Positions 1 to 9,241 of a stretch of 64,000 bases of DNA are shown here, piece after piece. Positions within the stretch are counted from its first letter, which is position 1. Each line of letters starts with the position of its first letter. The position numbers were made by a program, and so were the translations under genes. This DNA comes from Bacillota bacterium. Lineage in GTDB: Bacteria; Bacillota; Clostridia; Acetivibrionales; DTU013. The stretch lies in NCBI GenBank assembly GCA_023435925.1, contig JAEZLF010000152.1, forward strand, positions 1 through 64,000, written 5' to 3'. The notes under the pieces are model-generated. The model did not search any database. It was not told the DNA's origin and worked only from the letters and a program-made list of their open reading frames with translations.

Positions 1-1674
1 GAACTAAAAAAAATAGAGAACCATCCCGAAGAAATTGATGAACGGTTTTACAGGGATCTTGAATTCGGCACAGGCGGGCTGCGTGGAATTATCGGAGCCG
101 GTACGAACAGAATCAACATTTATACCATCAGAAAGGCATCCCAGGGGCTAGCCAATTATTTGCTTCAGTCTGTTGAGAATGCGTGCCGGCGTGGTATTGC
201 TATAGCTTATGACAGCAGGCATATGTCACCGGAATTTGCATTGGAGGCAGCAAAAGTTTTTGCGGCAAATGGGATTGTAGCCTGGCTTTTTGACGAGCTT
301 CGGCCAACACCTGAGCTTTCTTTTGCCGTAAGGTATCTGAAGGCTGCTGCCGGAATTGTGATCACAGCGAGCCATAATCCCAAACAATATAATGGATACA
401 AGGTATACGGAGACGATGGAGGCCAGCTTCCGCTTGAAGGCTCAGAGGCCGTCCTGAGTGAAATAGAAAAAATTTCAGACATAACAAAAATTATTCCTCT
501 TCCCGAGCAGGAAGCGGTTGAAAAAGGTTTCATCAGAAAAGTCGGAAAGGAAATCGATGATGCCTATATAAGCTGCCTCAAGACTTTGGCGGTTAACCCG
601 GAAGCCGCAGAAAAAGCTTCCGAATTAATGAAAATTGTTTACACACCTCTTCATGGGGCCGGTAACAAGCCTGTCAGAAGAATTCTCAGCGAGACAGGTT
701 TCAAAAATATTTTTGTTGTTGAGGAGCAGGAAATGCCTGATCCGGAATTCCACACTGTAAAATATCCCAACCCGGAAGAAAAGGATTCCTTCAAGCTTGC
801 CATAGAGCTGGCGCAGAAGGAGGATGTGGATTTGATTATTGGTACGGATCCGGATTGTGACCGAGTTGGCGTGGTCGTTAGGAATTCGGAAGGAGAATAT
901 GTTGTTCTTACCGGAAACCAGACTGGATGTCTTCTTATGGAATATATCCTCTCTCAGAAAAAAGAAATGGGGAGTCTTCCGGCAAACGGCTTTGTGGTAA
1001 AAACTATCGTTACCAGTGAGTTGGCAAGAAGGATAGCTGACTTTTACAGGGTAGAACTGATTGAGGTACTCACAGGCTTTAAATTCATCGGTGAAAAGAT
1101 CAAAGAGCTTGACGAGCCCGGGATTAAAAAATACCTCTTCGGTTTTGAAGAAAGCTACGGATACCTTGCAGGCACCTTTGCACGAGACAAGGATGCAGTT
1201 GTGGCAAGTATGCTGATAGGTGAAATGGCTGCATACTATAAAAGCCGTAATATGTCTTTGTATGAGGGACTGCAGGAGCTATTTGAAAAATATGGCTATT
1301 ATGTGGAGGGAATCACCTCATTTACCCTGGAAGGGAAAGAGGGTGTGGAGAAGATTAACAGTGCCATGGATTCCTTGCGAACACAGAAGGCGAGGGCATT
1401 CGATACCTGTGGAGTGAAAGCAATCAGGGATTATCAATCTAAAGAAGCTACACATATCATCACTGGCGAAATTACAGTACTTGAGCTGCCCAAATCCAAT
1501 GTTCTATATTATGATCTAAATGATGGATCGTGGTTTTGCATCAGGCCATCCGGAACAGAGCCGAAGATTAAAATATACTATGGTACATCAGAAACAACAT
1601 TAAGCAGCGCTCAGCAAAAGCTTGAAGAGATTAAAGAAAAAGTAATCGGTACAATTAATAAACTGCTTTACTAA
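1..1674 (+). CDS. pgcA: Phosphoglucomutase/phosphomannomutase, 5' end outside window
   Basis: This is an alpha-D-phosphohexomutase that interconverts glucose-1-phosphate and glucose-6-phosphate (or the mannose equivalents) in the cytoplasm. The reading frame is open from base 1, where it already encodes the family's N-terminal FGTGGLRG motif, so only a few tens of residues lie outside the window; 557 residues are visible. The phosphoserine loop reads TASHNPKQYNGYK, the metal-binding loop GTDPDCDRVGVV, the sugar-binding loop FEESYGYL and the phosphate-binding loop RPSGTEPKIKIYYG, all intact and in the usual order. Any start inside the window, such as the TTG at 160, would cut off the conserved N-terminus and should not be used. 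The gene ends tail-to-tail with the next one, only 11 bases apart. The family is certain. The preferred substrate (glucose or mannose) cannot be read from sequence alone. Confidence 0.95.
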   Translation, partial: ELKKIENHPEEIDERFYRDLEFGTGGLRGIIGAGTNRINIYTIRKASQGLANYLLQSVENACRRGIAIAYDSRHMSPEFALEAAKVFAANGIVAWLFDELRPTPELSFAVRYLKAAAGIVITASHNPKQYNGYKVYGDDGGQLPLEGSEAVLSEIEKISDITKIIPLPEQEAVEKGFIRKVGKEIDDAYISCLKTLAVNPEAAEKASELMKIVYTPLHGAGNKPVRRILSETGFKNIFVVEEQEMPDPEFHTVKYPNPEEKDSFKLAIELAQKEDVDLIIGTDPDCDRVGVVVRNSEGEYVVLTGNQTGCLLMEYILSQKKEMGSLPANGFVVKTIVTSELARRIADFYRVELIEVLTGFKFIGEKIKELDEPGIKKYLFGFEESYGYLAGTFARDKDAVVASMLIGEMAAYYKSRNMSLYEGLQELFEKYGYYVEGITSFTLEGKEGVEKINSAMDSLRTQKARAFDTCGVKAIRDYQSKEATHIITGEITVLELPKSNVLYYDLNDGSWFCIRPSGTEPKIKIYYGTSETTLSSAQQKLEEIKEKVIGTINKLLY

Positions 1675-1685
1675 ACGACAGGGGT

Positions 1686-2318
1686 TCAAGATTGATTTTG
1701 ATAAATGGAACATAATTCAGAAGCTATTTTGTGGCAGGGTGTATTCATGCTAAAATCACTTTGCTTCAGGCATTTGAGGTAAAGTGCATAATTTACTGAA
1801 GCGCATACATGGCAAGGTCTTTCACCTGCTGCAAGGCCTTGCTCCAGTCCTTCAAGAACTTCAAAATTACAGATATCTATAGAACGAACCGGCACATGGA
1901 GGTTTCTGAAATACCGATTCTGGGGAAGCCTTTTGAAATTGCTGCAGGGCTCCATATAATACCACGGAACTGGCAGATTGTCCATGTTAATAGGATGAAC
2001 TGGCTCGTTGTGCAGGATACCGGGCATAAGAGGGCTGCAATGTATATAGGTACCAACAGTGCACTTAAGGCAGTGTTGATGGCATCGGGAACGTACAAGA
2101 TTATCACAGAAAATGCAGTTGGCATATAACTCGGAGGTGTGTTTTTTATATAATTCCGGCATGAAATGATGTATAAATTGCCATTTATAAACGGAATCTT
2201 CGGATAATATCCGGATATTACCGATAAATGCTGCCAGTTTGGCTAATTTACTCAGGAAATGCTGGATCTGTAATGTCATCGTGGAATCCTCAATCTCTGC
2301 AGTGGTTGTTTTCAACAT
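1686..2318 (-). CDS. Cysteine-rich protein of unknown function
   Basis: I do not recognise this 210-residue protein. The start at 2318 is chosen because AAAGGATG lies 6-8 bases upstream on the minus strand; an in-frame ATG 33 bases further upstream has no such site. The N-terminal third is helical and free of cysteine. The middle contains a compact cluster, CIFC-x6-C-x3-C-x2-C, with more cysteines and histidines nearby, and the C-terminal part has a CHVC motif and several isolated cysteines, which suggests metal binding or an Fe-S cluster. There is no signal peptide and no membrane segment. It lies alone on the minus strand between a phosphomutase gene and an HD-GYP gene, so context gives no function. 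The good Shine-Dalgarno site and the protein-like composition argue that it is real. Confidence 0.6.
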   Translation of the reverse strand: MLKTTTAEIEDSTMTLQIQHFLSKLAKLAAFIGNIRILSEDSVYKWQFIHHFMPELYKKHTSELYANCIFCDNLVRSRCHQHCLKCTVGTYIHCSPLMPGILHNEPVHPINMDNLPVPWYYMEPCSNFKRLPQNRYFRNLHVPVRSIDICNFEVLEGLEQGLAAGERPCHVCASVNYALYLKCLKQSDFSMNTPCHKIASELCSIYQNQS

Positions 2319-2538
2319 AGGGACATCCTTTCTGAAAAATGAATTAAACACATATTACCATAAATAGCCTGTTATAACACTTATTGCCCAATACACCTGT
2401 GAAATATACAGACTATGAATATAAAACAAAACCAAATATTTTCTTTTTTTTAGTTGATTTATGAAGTAACCGGAAGGAATTTACAAGAGTTTTGTCGAAT
2501 ATATATTTTTGACAAATGACAAATCCCTGGAGGATAAG

Positions 2539-3603
2539 ATGCGTAAAGTAAATATTGACGCAGTCAGAACCGGAACCAAACTGGCTCGCACCCTGTTCAA
2601 TTCCGAGGGTGGAGTTCTGTTATCAAAGGGTATTGAATTAAGTGAGGTATATATTGAAAGACTAAGACACCGTGGTATATCTGAGATTTATATGGAAGAC
2701 GATCTATCGGCAGGTTTGCAGATCGAAGATGTAGTCAGGGATGAGACACGGAATGATGCGGTGGTTCTTGTAAAAAGAATGATGAATGATTATCATTTTT
2801 CCACATCTTTAGATATTGATGGTGTGAAAAAAATGGTGAATAAAATAGTCGATGAATTACTGGGAAATAGAGATATTCTTTACAACCTTTCTGAAATAAA
2901 ATCGGTAGATGATTATACATTTGAACACTCTGTAAATGTATGCATCCTGTCGCTGATAACAGGGATAGGCCTCGGATTTGATTTACATCGGCTCAGGGAG
3001 CTGGGAATCGGTGCTATGATGCATGATATCGGCAAGCTCTGTATACCGGGAGAGATTCTGCAAAAGCCTTCGCAGCTGACAGTAGACGAGTTTGAGTTGA
3101 TTAAGAAGCATACCTTTTTTGGGTATGAGATGCTTAAAAAGAATGACAATATTGATATGATTTCAGCATATATTGCTTTCGGGCACCATGAACGGTACGA
3201 TGGAAGCGGGTATCCGCTGCAGCTGAAAAACGATAATATACAGATATGTGCCAGAATCGTAGCGGTTGCGGATGTTTATGATGCACTTACTTCTGACCGT
3301 GTTTACAGAAAAAGACTCAGACCAAATGAGGTTTATGAATATATCACTTCTCTCGGGGCAAATCACTTTGACCCCAGAGTTATTGAAAGCTTTGTCAAAT
3401 ATGTGTCGATCTATCCCGTCGGAACAGGCGTCCTGCTCAACACGAAGGAACGTGGACTTGTCATTAGCGATAATAAAAAAATGCCTACAAGACCTGTTAT
3501 ACGGATTGTTTATGATGAAAGAATGAAAAAGCAAAGCAATCCCAGAGAAATCAACCTTTCAGAACAATCAAATATTTTTATTGTAGACAGCTGCGAGTTA
3601 TGA
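2539..3603 (+). CDS. HD-GYP domain protein, probable cyclic-di-GMP phosphodiesterase
   Basis: A 354-residue cytoplasmic protein with a C-terminal HD-GYP domain, a family that hydrolyses cyclic-di-GMP. The metal ligands and signature are present: HDIGK near residue 160, HHERYDGSGYP near residue 220, then the typical DVYDALTSDRVYRK segment. The N-terminal 100 residues resemble the DUF3391-like region often found before HD-GYP domains. There is no receiver domain or membrane segment, so the input signal is unknown. An in-frame TTG at 2509 gives 10 more residues, but GGAGG at 2529-2533 is placed correctly for the ATG at 2539, which I prefer. It appears monocistronic, with an AT-rich upstream region. 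Confidence 0.88.
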   Translation: MRKVNIDAVRTGTKLARTLFNSEGGVLLSKGIELSEVYIERLRHRGISEIYMEDDLSAGLQIEDVVRDETRNDAVVLVKRMMNDYHFSTSLDIDGVKKMVNKIVDELLGNRDILYNLSEIKSVDDYTFEHSVNVCILSLITGIGLGFDLHRLRELGIGAMMHDIGKLCIPGEILQKPSQLTVDEFELIKKHTFFGYEMLKKNDNIDMISAYIAFGHHERYDGSGYPLQLKNDNIQICARIVAVADVYDALTSDRVYRKRLRPNEVYEYITSLGANHFDPRVIESFVKYVSIYPVGTGVLLNTKERGLVISDNKKMPTRPVIRIVYDERMKKQSNPREINLSEQSNIFIVDSCEL

Positions 3604-3640
3604 AACGTCTTGACCTTTTGCAGCGAAATCAATAATTAAC

Positions 3641-3680
3641 TTGAAATACAAAACGAGATAGTCCATAATTTAGGTATAAT
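3641..3680 (+). promoter_or_regulatory. Probable sigma-A promoter of dnaE
   Basis: TTGAAA at 3641-3646 and CATAAT at 3664-3669 are separated by 17 bases. A second -10-like TATAAT sits at 3675-3680 without a good -35. The site lies 40-90 bases before the dnaE start in otherwise AT-rich sequence. Confidence 0.5.
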
Positions 3681-3727
3681 GATGTAGCTGCTTTATCGAG
3701 GGCATTCTCGGAGGATGGGAACACAGG

Positions 3728-6700
3728 GTGAGTGAAAGTATAGATAAAAAGCAGGTGGAGTTTGTTCATCTGCATGTACATACAGAATATAGTTTGCTGG
3801 ACGGTGCCAACAGAATACCGGCTTTGATGGCGCGAGTATCTTCCCTTGGTATGAAAAGCATCGCCATAACAGATCATGGCGTCATGTATGGGGTAATCGA
3901 TTTTTATAAAGCAGCAGTAAAAAATGGTATTAAGCCTATTTTGGGCTGTGAAGTTTACACAGCAAGGCGTACCCGCTTCGACCGGCAGCCCGGGATCGAT
4001 GCCGATCAGGGGCATCTTGTATTACTTGCCAGAAACAATGAGGGTTACAAGAACCTAATGAAAATTGTATCGGCAGGTTTCACCGAAGGTTTTTATTACA
4101 AGCCCAGAATAGATCTGGATGTGCTCAGAAAGTATTCTAAAGGAATAACGGCTCTCAGTGCATGTCTTTCGGGGGATGTCGCCACAGCAATACTGGAAGG
4201 TGATTATAGAAAAGCAAAGCAGAAAGCATTAACCCTTAATGAGATTTTCGGGCAAGGCTATTTCTATCTGGAGCTTCAAAGCAATGGCATAGAAGAGCAA
4301 AATCTGGTAAACCAGAATTTAATAAAGATTTCCCGGGAGACGGGAATTCCGCTTGTAGCTACAAATGATGCACATTACCTCAGAAGAGAGGATGCAAAAC
4401 CTCATGAGGTTTTGCTTTGCATTCAGACAGGCAGGAAGATTACCGACGAGGATCGGATGAAGTTCAGCTCGGATGACTTTTATATCAAGACACCGGAGGA
4501 AATGGCGGCGGCATTCAGAAATGTCCCTGAAGCTATTGAAAATACAGTTATAATTGCAGAAAGCTGTAATGTGGAGATAGAGTTTAACAAGCTGCATTTG
4601 CCGCAATTTGATGTGCCGGAAGGCAAGGATCCTTATGAATATCTCCGCAGCCTGTGCTATGAAGGGCTTAAGCGGCTGAAGCCCGAGATTTTGGCAGGTT
4701 CCGCCGCAAGGACAGATTCCGTAGCAGAGCCGGGTCTCTCAACAGAACCGGATTCTGCAGCAGTATCGACAGCAGCAGAATATCATCAGCGTCTTGATTA
4801 TGAGCTGCTAGTCATTAAACAAATGGGATACGTTGATTATTTCCTGATTGTTTGGGACTTCATTAAATATGCGAAAGACAACGGGATCATGGTGGGGCCG
4901 GGAAGGGGATCGGCTGCAGGAAGCCTTGCTGCATACTGCCTGGGAATTACAAATATTGACCCGTTGAAATACAATTTGCTATTTGAGCGGTTCTTGAATC
5001 CCGAGAGAGTCACAATGCCGGATATTGATATTGACTTCTGCTATGAACGACGGCAGGAGGTCATTGACTATGTTGTAAACAAATACGGAAAAGACCGGGT
5101 GGCCCAGATCATTACATTCGGAACAATGGCAGCCAGAGGTGCGATCAGGGATGTGGGAAGAGCACTGGATATTTCTTATGGAGAAGTGGATCAAATTGCA
5201 AAGATGATTCCTTTTCAGATCGGTATGACCATCGATAAAGCCCTTGAAATGAATCCGGAGCTCAAAAGCAAATATGAGGATGACATCAGTGTCACTGAAC
5301 TGATCGACACTGCCAGACTTCTCGAGGGTATGCCCCGGCATGCCAGCACTCATGCAGCCGGAGTGGTTATTTCAAAGGATCCGATTACCGAATATGTACC
5401 GTTACAGAAGAATGATGAGAGTGTAACCACTCAGTTTACAATGGGTTTAATTGAAGAGCTTGGTTTGCTCAAAATGGATTTCCTGGGACTTAGAACGCTG
5501 ACTGTCATTCGGGATGCTGTTACACTCATTTTGAAAAATCATGGAATAAAGCTGGATATAGAAAAGCTGGATATGTCGGATGAGAATGTCTTTAAAATGA
5601 TTGGCGAAGGTAAAACGTCAGGTGTCTTTCAGTTGGAAAGTACCGGCATGACACAATTTATGAAGGAATTGCAGCCGGCCTCACTGGAAGATATCATTGC
5701 AGGGATATCTCTGTACAGGCCGGGTCCTATGGACTCCATACCCAAGTATATCAAGAACAAAAATCACCCGGGCAATGTGGAATATGAACACCCGCTGCTG
5801 GAAGAAATTTTGGATGTGACCTATGGATGTATGGTGTATCAGGAGCAGGTTATGCAGATCGTAAGAGATCTGGCGGGATATTCCTATGGCCGTTCGGATC
5901 TTGTGCGGCGCGCTATGTCAAAGAAAAAACACGATGTCATGCAAAAGGAACGGGAAAACTTTATTCACGGTATTGTGGACGAAAGTGGCAAAATTTTGGT
6001 CATGGGTGCTGTAAGAAACGGCGTGGATGAGAAAATTGCCGACCGGATATTTGACCAGATGACGGACTTTGCCAGCTATGCCTTTAACAAGTCCCATGCT
6101 GCGGCTTATGCGGTTGTTGCCTATCAGACCGCCTGGATTAAGTACTATTATCCGGTTGAATTTATGGCAGCGTCTCTGAACAGCTTTCTTGGCAGCAGCG
6201 AAAAGGTCTCACAATATGTCCATGAATGTAAGCAGATGGGGATTGAAGTATTGCCTCCGGATGTGAATGAAAGTGATGTCCGGTTCACGGTAATAGGTAA
6301 AAAGATTCGATTTGGTATGGCGGCAGTCAAAAACGTAGGCGAGAGTGCTGTCGGTGAATTGATATCTGAAAGAATAGAGAAAGGACCCTATAAAAGCTTT
6401 GGTGATTTCTGCGAACGTATTGGCGGCAGGGACATCAATAAACGATGTGTAGAAAGTCTGATCAAATGTGGTGCATTTGATTCCTTCGGCGTATTCCGAT
6501 CGAAAATGCTTGCCGTATACGAAAAGCTTCTTGATGGCGTGCAGCAAAGCCGTAAGAGCAAGGTAGAAGGTCAATTATCGCTTTTTGAGATGCCCGGTGA
6601 AGCAAGCGTTGTCCAACCCGAGGAGAGTTTTCCGGATTTGAATGAATTTCCGCCCAAAGTGCTTCTAACAATGGAAAAGGAGATGCTCGGATTGTATGTT

Positions 6701-7411
6701 TCAGGGCATCCCCTTATGGAGTTTGAAGAAGAGCTGCGATTACAGACGACAATGAACAGTTCAGATCTGATTGAGGCAGGAACAGAAAATGTAGAAAGCC
6801 CGGAAGCTCCTGCCGGAAACATGGATAATGGGAGCAGAACTGTAACAGATGGAAGATTTGTGACTGTAGGTGGAATAATCGCCGAGAAAAAAACCAAGAC
6901 TACAAAAAGCAACAATCTTATGGCCTTTGTCACGCTGGAAGATATTTATGGAAGTATGGAGATTATTGTATTTCCGACTGTTCTGTCCCGCTTTAAAGAT
7001 TTACTGGTGGATGAAAATGCTGTCTTTATTGATGGTAGAATCAGCATAAAGGAGGAAGAGCAGCCAAAAATCATCTGCGAAAGTGTACGGCCTATCAAAA
7101 GTAGGGATGTTGGGTGTGGGAGTTTAGAAAATAGCAATGATCGTGTGAAAAACATAAGGGATAGGAAAGACAAAAGAGATAAGCTGTATATTCTGACAGA
7201 GGAAGCAGCCGACAGTAAGGTTATGAGATCGACGTTTTCTTTGCTGAAGTATTTCAGCGGTAATATACCGGTATGTTTCTGTACGGTAGGAAGTGAGGGA
7301 AATATTACCAAAATGAACACCGAAGAATACGGTGTTGAAATTTGTGATACACTGCTTAATGAGCTAAATGAGCGATTTGGCAAAGAACATGTAAAAATTG
7401 TTCCCAAGTAA
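3728..7411 (+). CDS. dnaE: DNA polymerase III alpha subunit, DnaE type
   Basis: A 1227-residue replicative polymerase subunit that synthesises DNA at the fork; in Firmicutes DnaE works with PolC, mainly extending primers. The N-terminal PHP domain begins FVHLHVHTEYSLLDGANRI. The palm has GPGRGSAAGSL and the catalytic aspartates of PDIDIDFCYERR, and the finger region contains the conserved YRPGPMDSIP. An OB-fold follows near residue 1050. Two low-complexity insertions rich in Ala, Ser, Glu and Pro (about residues 325-350 and 1020-1040) are not conserved in the family and look like linkers. The GTG start at 3728 has GGAGG at 3710-3714, a rather long 13-base spacing, but no other in-frame start fits better. 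The PolC-type 3'-5' exonuclease is absent, as expected for DnaE1. Confidence 0.97.
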   Translation: MSESIDKKQVEFVHLHVHTEYSLLDGANRIPALMARVSSLGMKSIAITDHGVMYGVIDFYKAAVKNGIKPILGCEVYTARRTRFDRQPGIDADQGHLVLLARNNEGYKNLMKIVSAGFTEGFYYKPRIDLDVLRKYSKGITALSACLSGDVATAILEGDYRKAKQKALTLNEIFGQGYFYLELQSNGIEEQNLVNQNLIKISRETGIPLVATNDAHYLRREDAKPHEVLLCIQTGRKITDEDRMKFSSDDFYIKTPEEMAAAFRNVPEAIENTVIIAESCNVEIEFNKLHLPQFDVPEGKDPYEYLRSLCYEGLKRLKPEILAGSAARTDSVAEPGLSTEPDSAAVSTAAEYHQRLDYELLVIKQMGYVDYFLIVWDFIKYAKDNGIMVGPGRGSAAGSLAAYCLGITNIDPLKYNLLFERFLNPERVTMPDIDIDFCYERRQEVIDYVVNKYGKDRVAQIITFGTMAARGAIRDVGRALDISYGEVDQIAKMIPFQIGMTIDKALEMNPELKSKYEDDISVTELIDTARLLEGMPRHASTHAAGVVISKDPITEYVPLQKNDESVTTQFTMGLIEELGLLKMDFLGLRTLTVIRDAVTLILKNHGIKLDIEKLDMSDENVFKMIGEGKTSGVFQLESTGMTQFMKELQPASLEDIIAGISLYRPGPMDSIPKYIKNKNHPGNVEYEHPLLEEILDVTYGCMVYQEQVMQIVRDLAGYSYGRSDLVRRAMSKKKHDVMQKERENFIHGIVDESGKILVMGAVRNGVDEKIADRIFDQMTDFASYAFNKSHAAAYAVVAYQTAWIKYYYPVEFMAASLNSFLGSSEKVSQYVHECKQMGIEVLPPDVNESDVRFTVIGKKIRFGMAAVKNVGESAVGELISERIEKGPYKSFGDFCERIGGRDINKRCVESLIKCGAFDSFGVFRSKMLAVYEKLLDGVQQSRKSKVEGQLSLFEMPGEASVVQPEESFPDLNEFPPKVLLTMEKEMLGLYVSGHPLMEFEEELRLQTTMNSSDLIEAGTENVESPEAPAGNMDNGSRTVTDGRFVTVGGIIAEKKTKTTKSNNLMAFVTLEDIYGSMEIIVFPTVLSRFKDLLVDENAVFIDGRISIKEEEQPKIICESVRPIKSRDVGCGSLENSNDRVKNIRDRKDKRDKLYILTEEAADSKVMRSTFSLLKYFSGNIPVCFCTVGSEGNITKMNTEEYGVEICDTLLNELNERFGKEHVKIVPK

Positions 7412-7531
7412 AAACAGGGAATGGTCGGTACCGGTTTAAGGCCTTATATATAAAGGGTTATAGCCATTTAAGGGACAAATTGTGTTGATTTTTTGAATGA
7501 AATAATATATAGTAGTTGCGAGGTGGTTTTA

Positions 7532-7765
7532 TTGGATGGGGAGTTAGAGAAGATTCTAGGTGAGTATGTTGTTATCAAAGCTGAAGAAAATGGTGTAAAT
7601 GTGATTGGACTTACCAGAGGCAGAGATACCAAATTTCATCATACTGAAAAGCTTGATAAAGGAGAGGTATTATTGGCTCAGTTTACGGAGAATACTTCCG
7701 CAATAAAGGTGAGAGGAAAATCTAAAATATTGTGTCGACATGGGGAAATTTTGTCGGGTGAATAG
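7532..7765 (+). CDS. mtrB: trp RNA-binding attenuation protein (TRAP)
   Basis: A 77-residue homologue of Bacillus MtrB, which forms an 11-subunit ring that binds tryptophan and then wraps (G/U)AG-repeat RNA to repress trp transcription and translation. The core is almost identical to the Bacillus protein: VVIKAEENGVNVIGLTRG, then DTKFHHTEKLDKGE, then TSAIKVRG. The three RNA-contacting residues corresponding to Bacillus Lys37, Lys56 and Arg58 are all kept, as are the tryptophan-pocket threonines. The TTG at 7532 follows AGGTGG at 7521-7526 with 5 bases between and gives the normal family length; an in-frame TTG at 7493 would add 13 residues unlike the family and lacks a site. No trp genes are near: it sits between dnaE and a DUF2007 gene, so its targets must lie elsewhere in the genome. 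Confidence 0.93.
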   Translation: MDGELEKILGEYVVIKAEENGVNVIGLTRGRDTKFHHTEKLDKGEVLLAQFTENTSAIKVRGKSKILCRHGEILSGE

Positions 7766-7786
7766 GCCGAAAAGGGGCGTGTTAAA

Positions 7787-7984
7787 ATGTGGACAGTCGT
7801 ATATATGGCTCAAAGCAAGGAAATAGCGACTACATTGCAAGAGCTGCTCACGAATGAAGGAATTCTTGTAAAACTCAGACCAATCAGTAAAAATCACGAA
7901 AATAATGATAATTATTTTGAAGTACTGGTGCCGGAAGCTGAAGTAGAAGAGGCACATAGCGTTATAATCGAAAAGGGATATTAA
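7787..7984 (+). CDS. DUF2007-type small protein
   Basis: A 65-residue soluble protein with the beta-alpha-beta pattern of the DUF2007 (putative signal-transducing) family: it opens with WTVVYMAQSKEIATTLQELL and ends with EVEEAHSVIIEKGY. Its biochemical role is unknown. AAAAGGGG at 7770-7777 is well placed for the ATG. It lies 21 bases after mtrB and is probably co-transcribed, ending at the hairpin at 8012-8041. The link to TRAP may be only positional. Confidence 0.7.
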   Translation: MWTVVYMAQSKEIATTLQELLTNEGILVKLRPISKNHENNDNYFEVLVPEAEVEEAHSVIIEKGY

Positions 7985-8011
7985 TTGCTTCCGATATCAT
8001 GTTCGTACTTG

Positions 8012-8050
8012 AATCCCGTGTATGAAAGCAAACACGGGATTATTATATGG
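8012..8050 (+). terminator. Hairpin, probable terminator of the mtrB unit
   Basis: AATCCCGTGT at 8012-8021 pairs perfectly with ACACGGGATT at 8032-8041 across a 10-base loop. The tail is ATTATAT-like rather than a clean T-run, so termination may be partial. Confidence 0.6.
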
Positions 8051-8072
8051 GAAATTGTGTTAGGATGGTATC

Positions 8073-8489
8073 ATGTTTATTTCACAGACATTTATTACAG
8101 TTCGATATGCGGAGACCGATCAAATGGGTGTTGTACATCACTCAAATTATGCGGTATGGTTTGAGGCGGGTAGGACAGATTTTATTAAAAAGATGGGTAT
8201 GCCCTATTCCAAAATTGAGGAACATGGCGCAATGCTTCCATTATTGGAGTTGAAATGTTCGTTTAAGGGGTTTGCCAGATATGAGGATGAGTTGGTCGTC
8301 AAAACGTACATAAAAGAATACACCGGTACCAGACTTCTTTTTCATTACGACGTATGTAAAATTAGCAATGATAAAGTGATAACAGAGGGCGAAACCCTGC
8401 ATGTCTGGACAAATAGCAGTTTAAAGCCTGTCAATATAAAAAAATACAGACCGGAAATCAATGAGCTTATCGAAAAAACAGCTTTTTGA
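8073..8489 (+). CDS. Acyl-CoA thioesterase, YbgC/FadM hot-dog family
   Basis: A 138-residue single-domain hot-dog protein of the 4HBT/YbgC type, expected to hydrolyse acyl-CoA thioesters in the cytoplasm. The signature RYAETDQMGVVHHSNYAVWFE contains the catalytic aspartate and the conserved HHSNY. The length matches the family. The ATG at 8073 has AGGATGG just upstream. An overlapping ORF in another frame starting at 8047 is a shadow. The gene stands between the hairpin at 8012 and pgsA, possibly linking it to lipid metabolism, but the acyl substrate cannot be predicted. Confidence 0.85.
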   Translation: MFISQTFITVRYAETDQMGVVHHSNYAVWFEAGRTDFIKKMGMPYSKIEEHGAMLPLLELKCSFKGFARYEDELVVKTYIKEYTGTRLLFHYDVCKISNDKVITEGETLHVWTNSSLKPVNIKKYRPEINELIEKTAF

Positions 8490-8675
8490 TTCGAAATCTT
8501 TTTCACGGCACAATCATTGCGTAAAAACATTATTATATGGTAAACTATAGCTGATTATATTCTCCGCAAGGAAGTAAATCAACAAGAAGCGGAGCATATA
8601 ATGTGCTATTGCGGGCACATGAAAATCAACATGGAGTTTTGTGTCTGCGCACATTATAGCTTGGGTGGTGATTTG

Positions 8676-9230
8676 GTGAACGTTCCGAACATACTGACGG
8701 CAATACGGTTCTTAATGGTACCTGCTTTTGCATATCTTCTATGCACGGAGCACTACGTCTCAGCAGTGATCATTTTTCTTGCAGGTGGTTTAACAGATGT
8801 GTTGGATGGCTATATAGCAAGAAAGTATAACCTGATCACTTCCTTGGGAAAGATTGCGGACCCTATGGCTGACAAGCTGATGCAGTTAACTGCACTGGTG
8901 ATACTGTCGTTGGTTTTAAAGGTTATCCCCATTGAGTTGCTTCTCATTATTATGCTGAAGGAAATTTTTATGGGCATTGGCGCTCTTGTTTTATATAAGC
9001 AGGATCATTATGTGGTATCGGCAAATTGGTATGGGAAAATGGCTACCGTAGTTTTTTATCTGGCAATTGTCATGCTGATATTTGACATGCCGTTCAGCAG
9101 GTGGATTGTATTAGGACTGCCTTTTAATAAATTCTTTTTTATTTTGGCGGTTATGGCAGCATTGTTCGCATTTTTTATGTATGTGAGGTCGTACTGGAAG
9201 ATCAAAAAGATGAGTTCACAGAAGGTATAG
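8676..9230 (+). CDS. pgsA: CDP-diacylglycerol-glycerol-3-phosphate 3-phosphatidyltransferase
   Basis: An integral membrane enzyme that makes phosphatidylglycerol phosphate from CDP-diacylglycerol and glycerol-3-phosphate, the committed step to phosphatidylglycerol and cardiolipin. The CDP-alcohol phosphotransferase signature (DG-x2-AR-x8-G-x3-D-x3-D) is complete: it starts at DGYIAR and ends at KIADPMADK. About five hydrophobic helices are visible. The frame is open further upstream, to a possible ATG at 8601, but the conserved N-terminus NVPNILTAIRF and GGGTGG at 8662-8667 point to the GTG at 8676 (or the TTG at 8673), giving the usual 184 residues. It precedes the DUF5685 gene by 11 bases and may form an operon with it. 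Confidence 0.93.
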   Translation: MNVPNILTAIRFLMVPAFAYLLCTEHYVSAVIIFLAGGLTDVLDGYIARKYNLITSLGKIADPMADKLMQLTALVILSLVLKVIPIELLLIIMLKEIFMGIGALVLYKQDHYVVSANWYGKMATVVFYLAIVMLIFDMPFSRWIVLGLPFNKFFFILAVMAALFAFFMYVRSYWKIKKMSSQKV

Positions 9231-9241
9231 GATAGGGGTAC

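Noticed and set aside
8047..8253. ORF overlapping the thioesterase start
   Set aside because: It is an out-of-frame shadow of the YbgC-like gene and has no family features.
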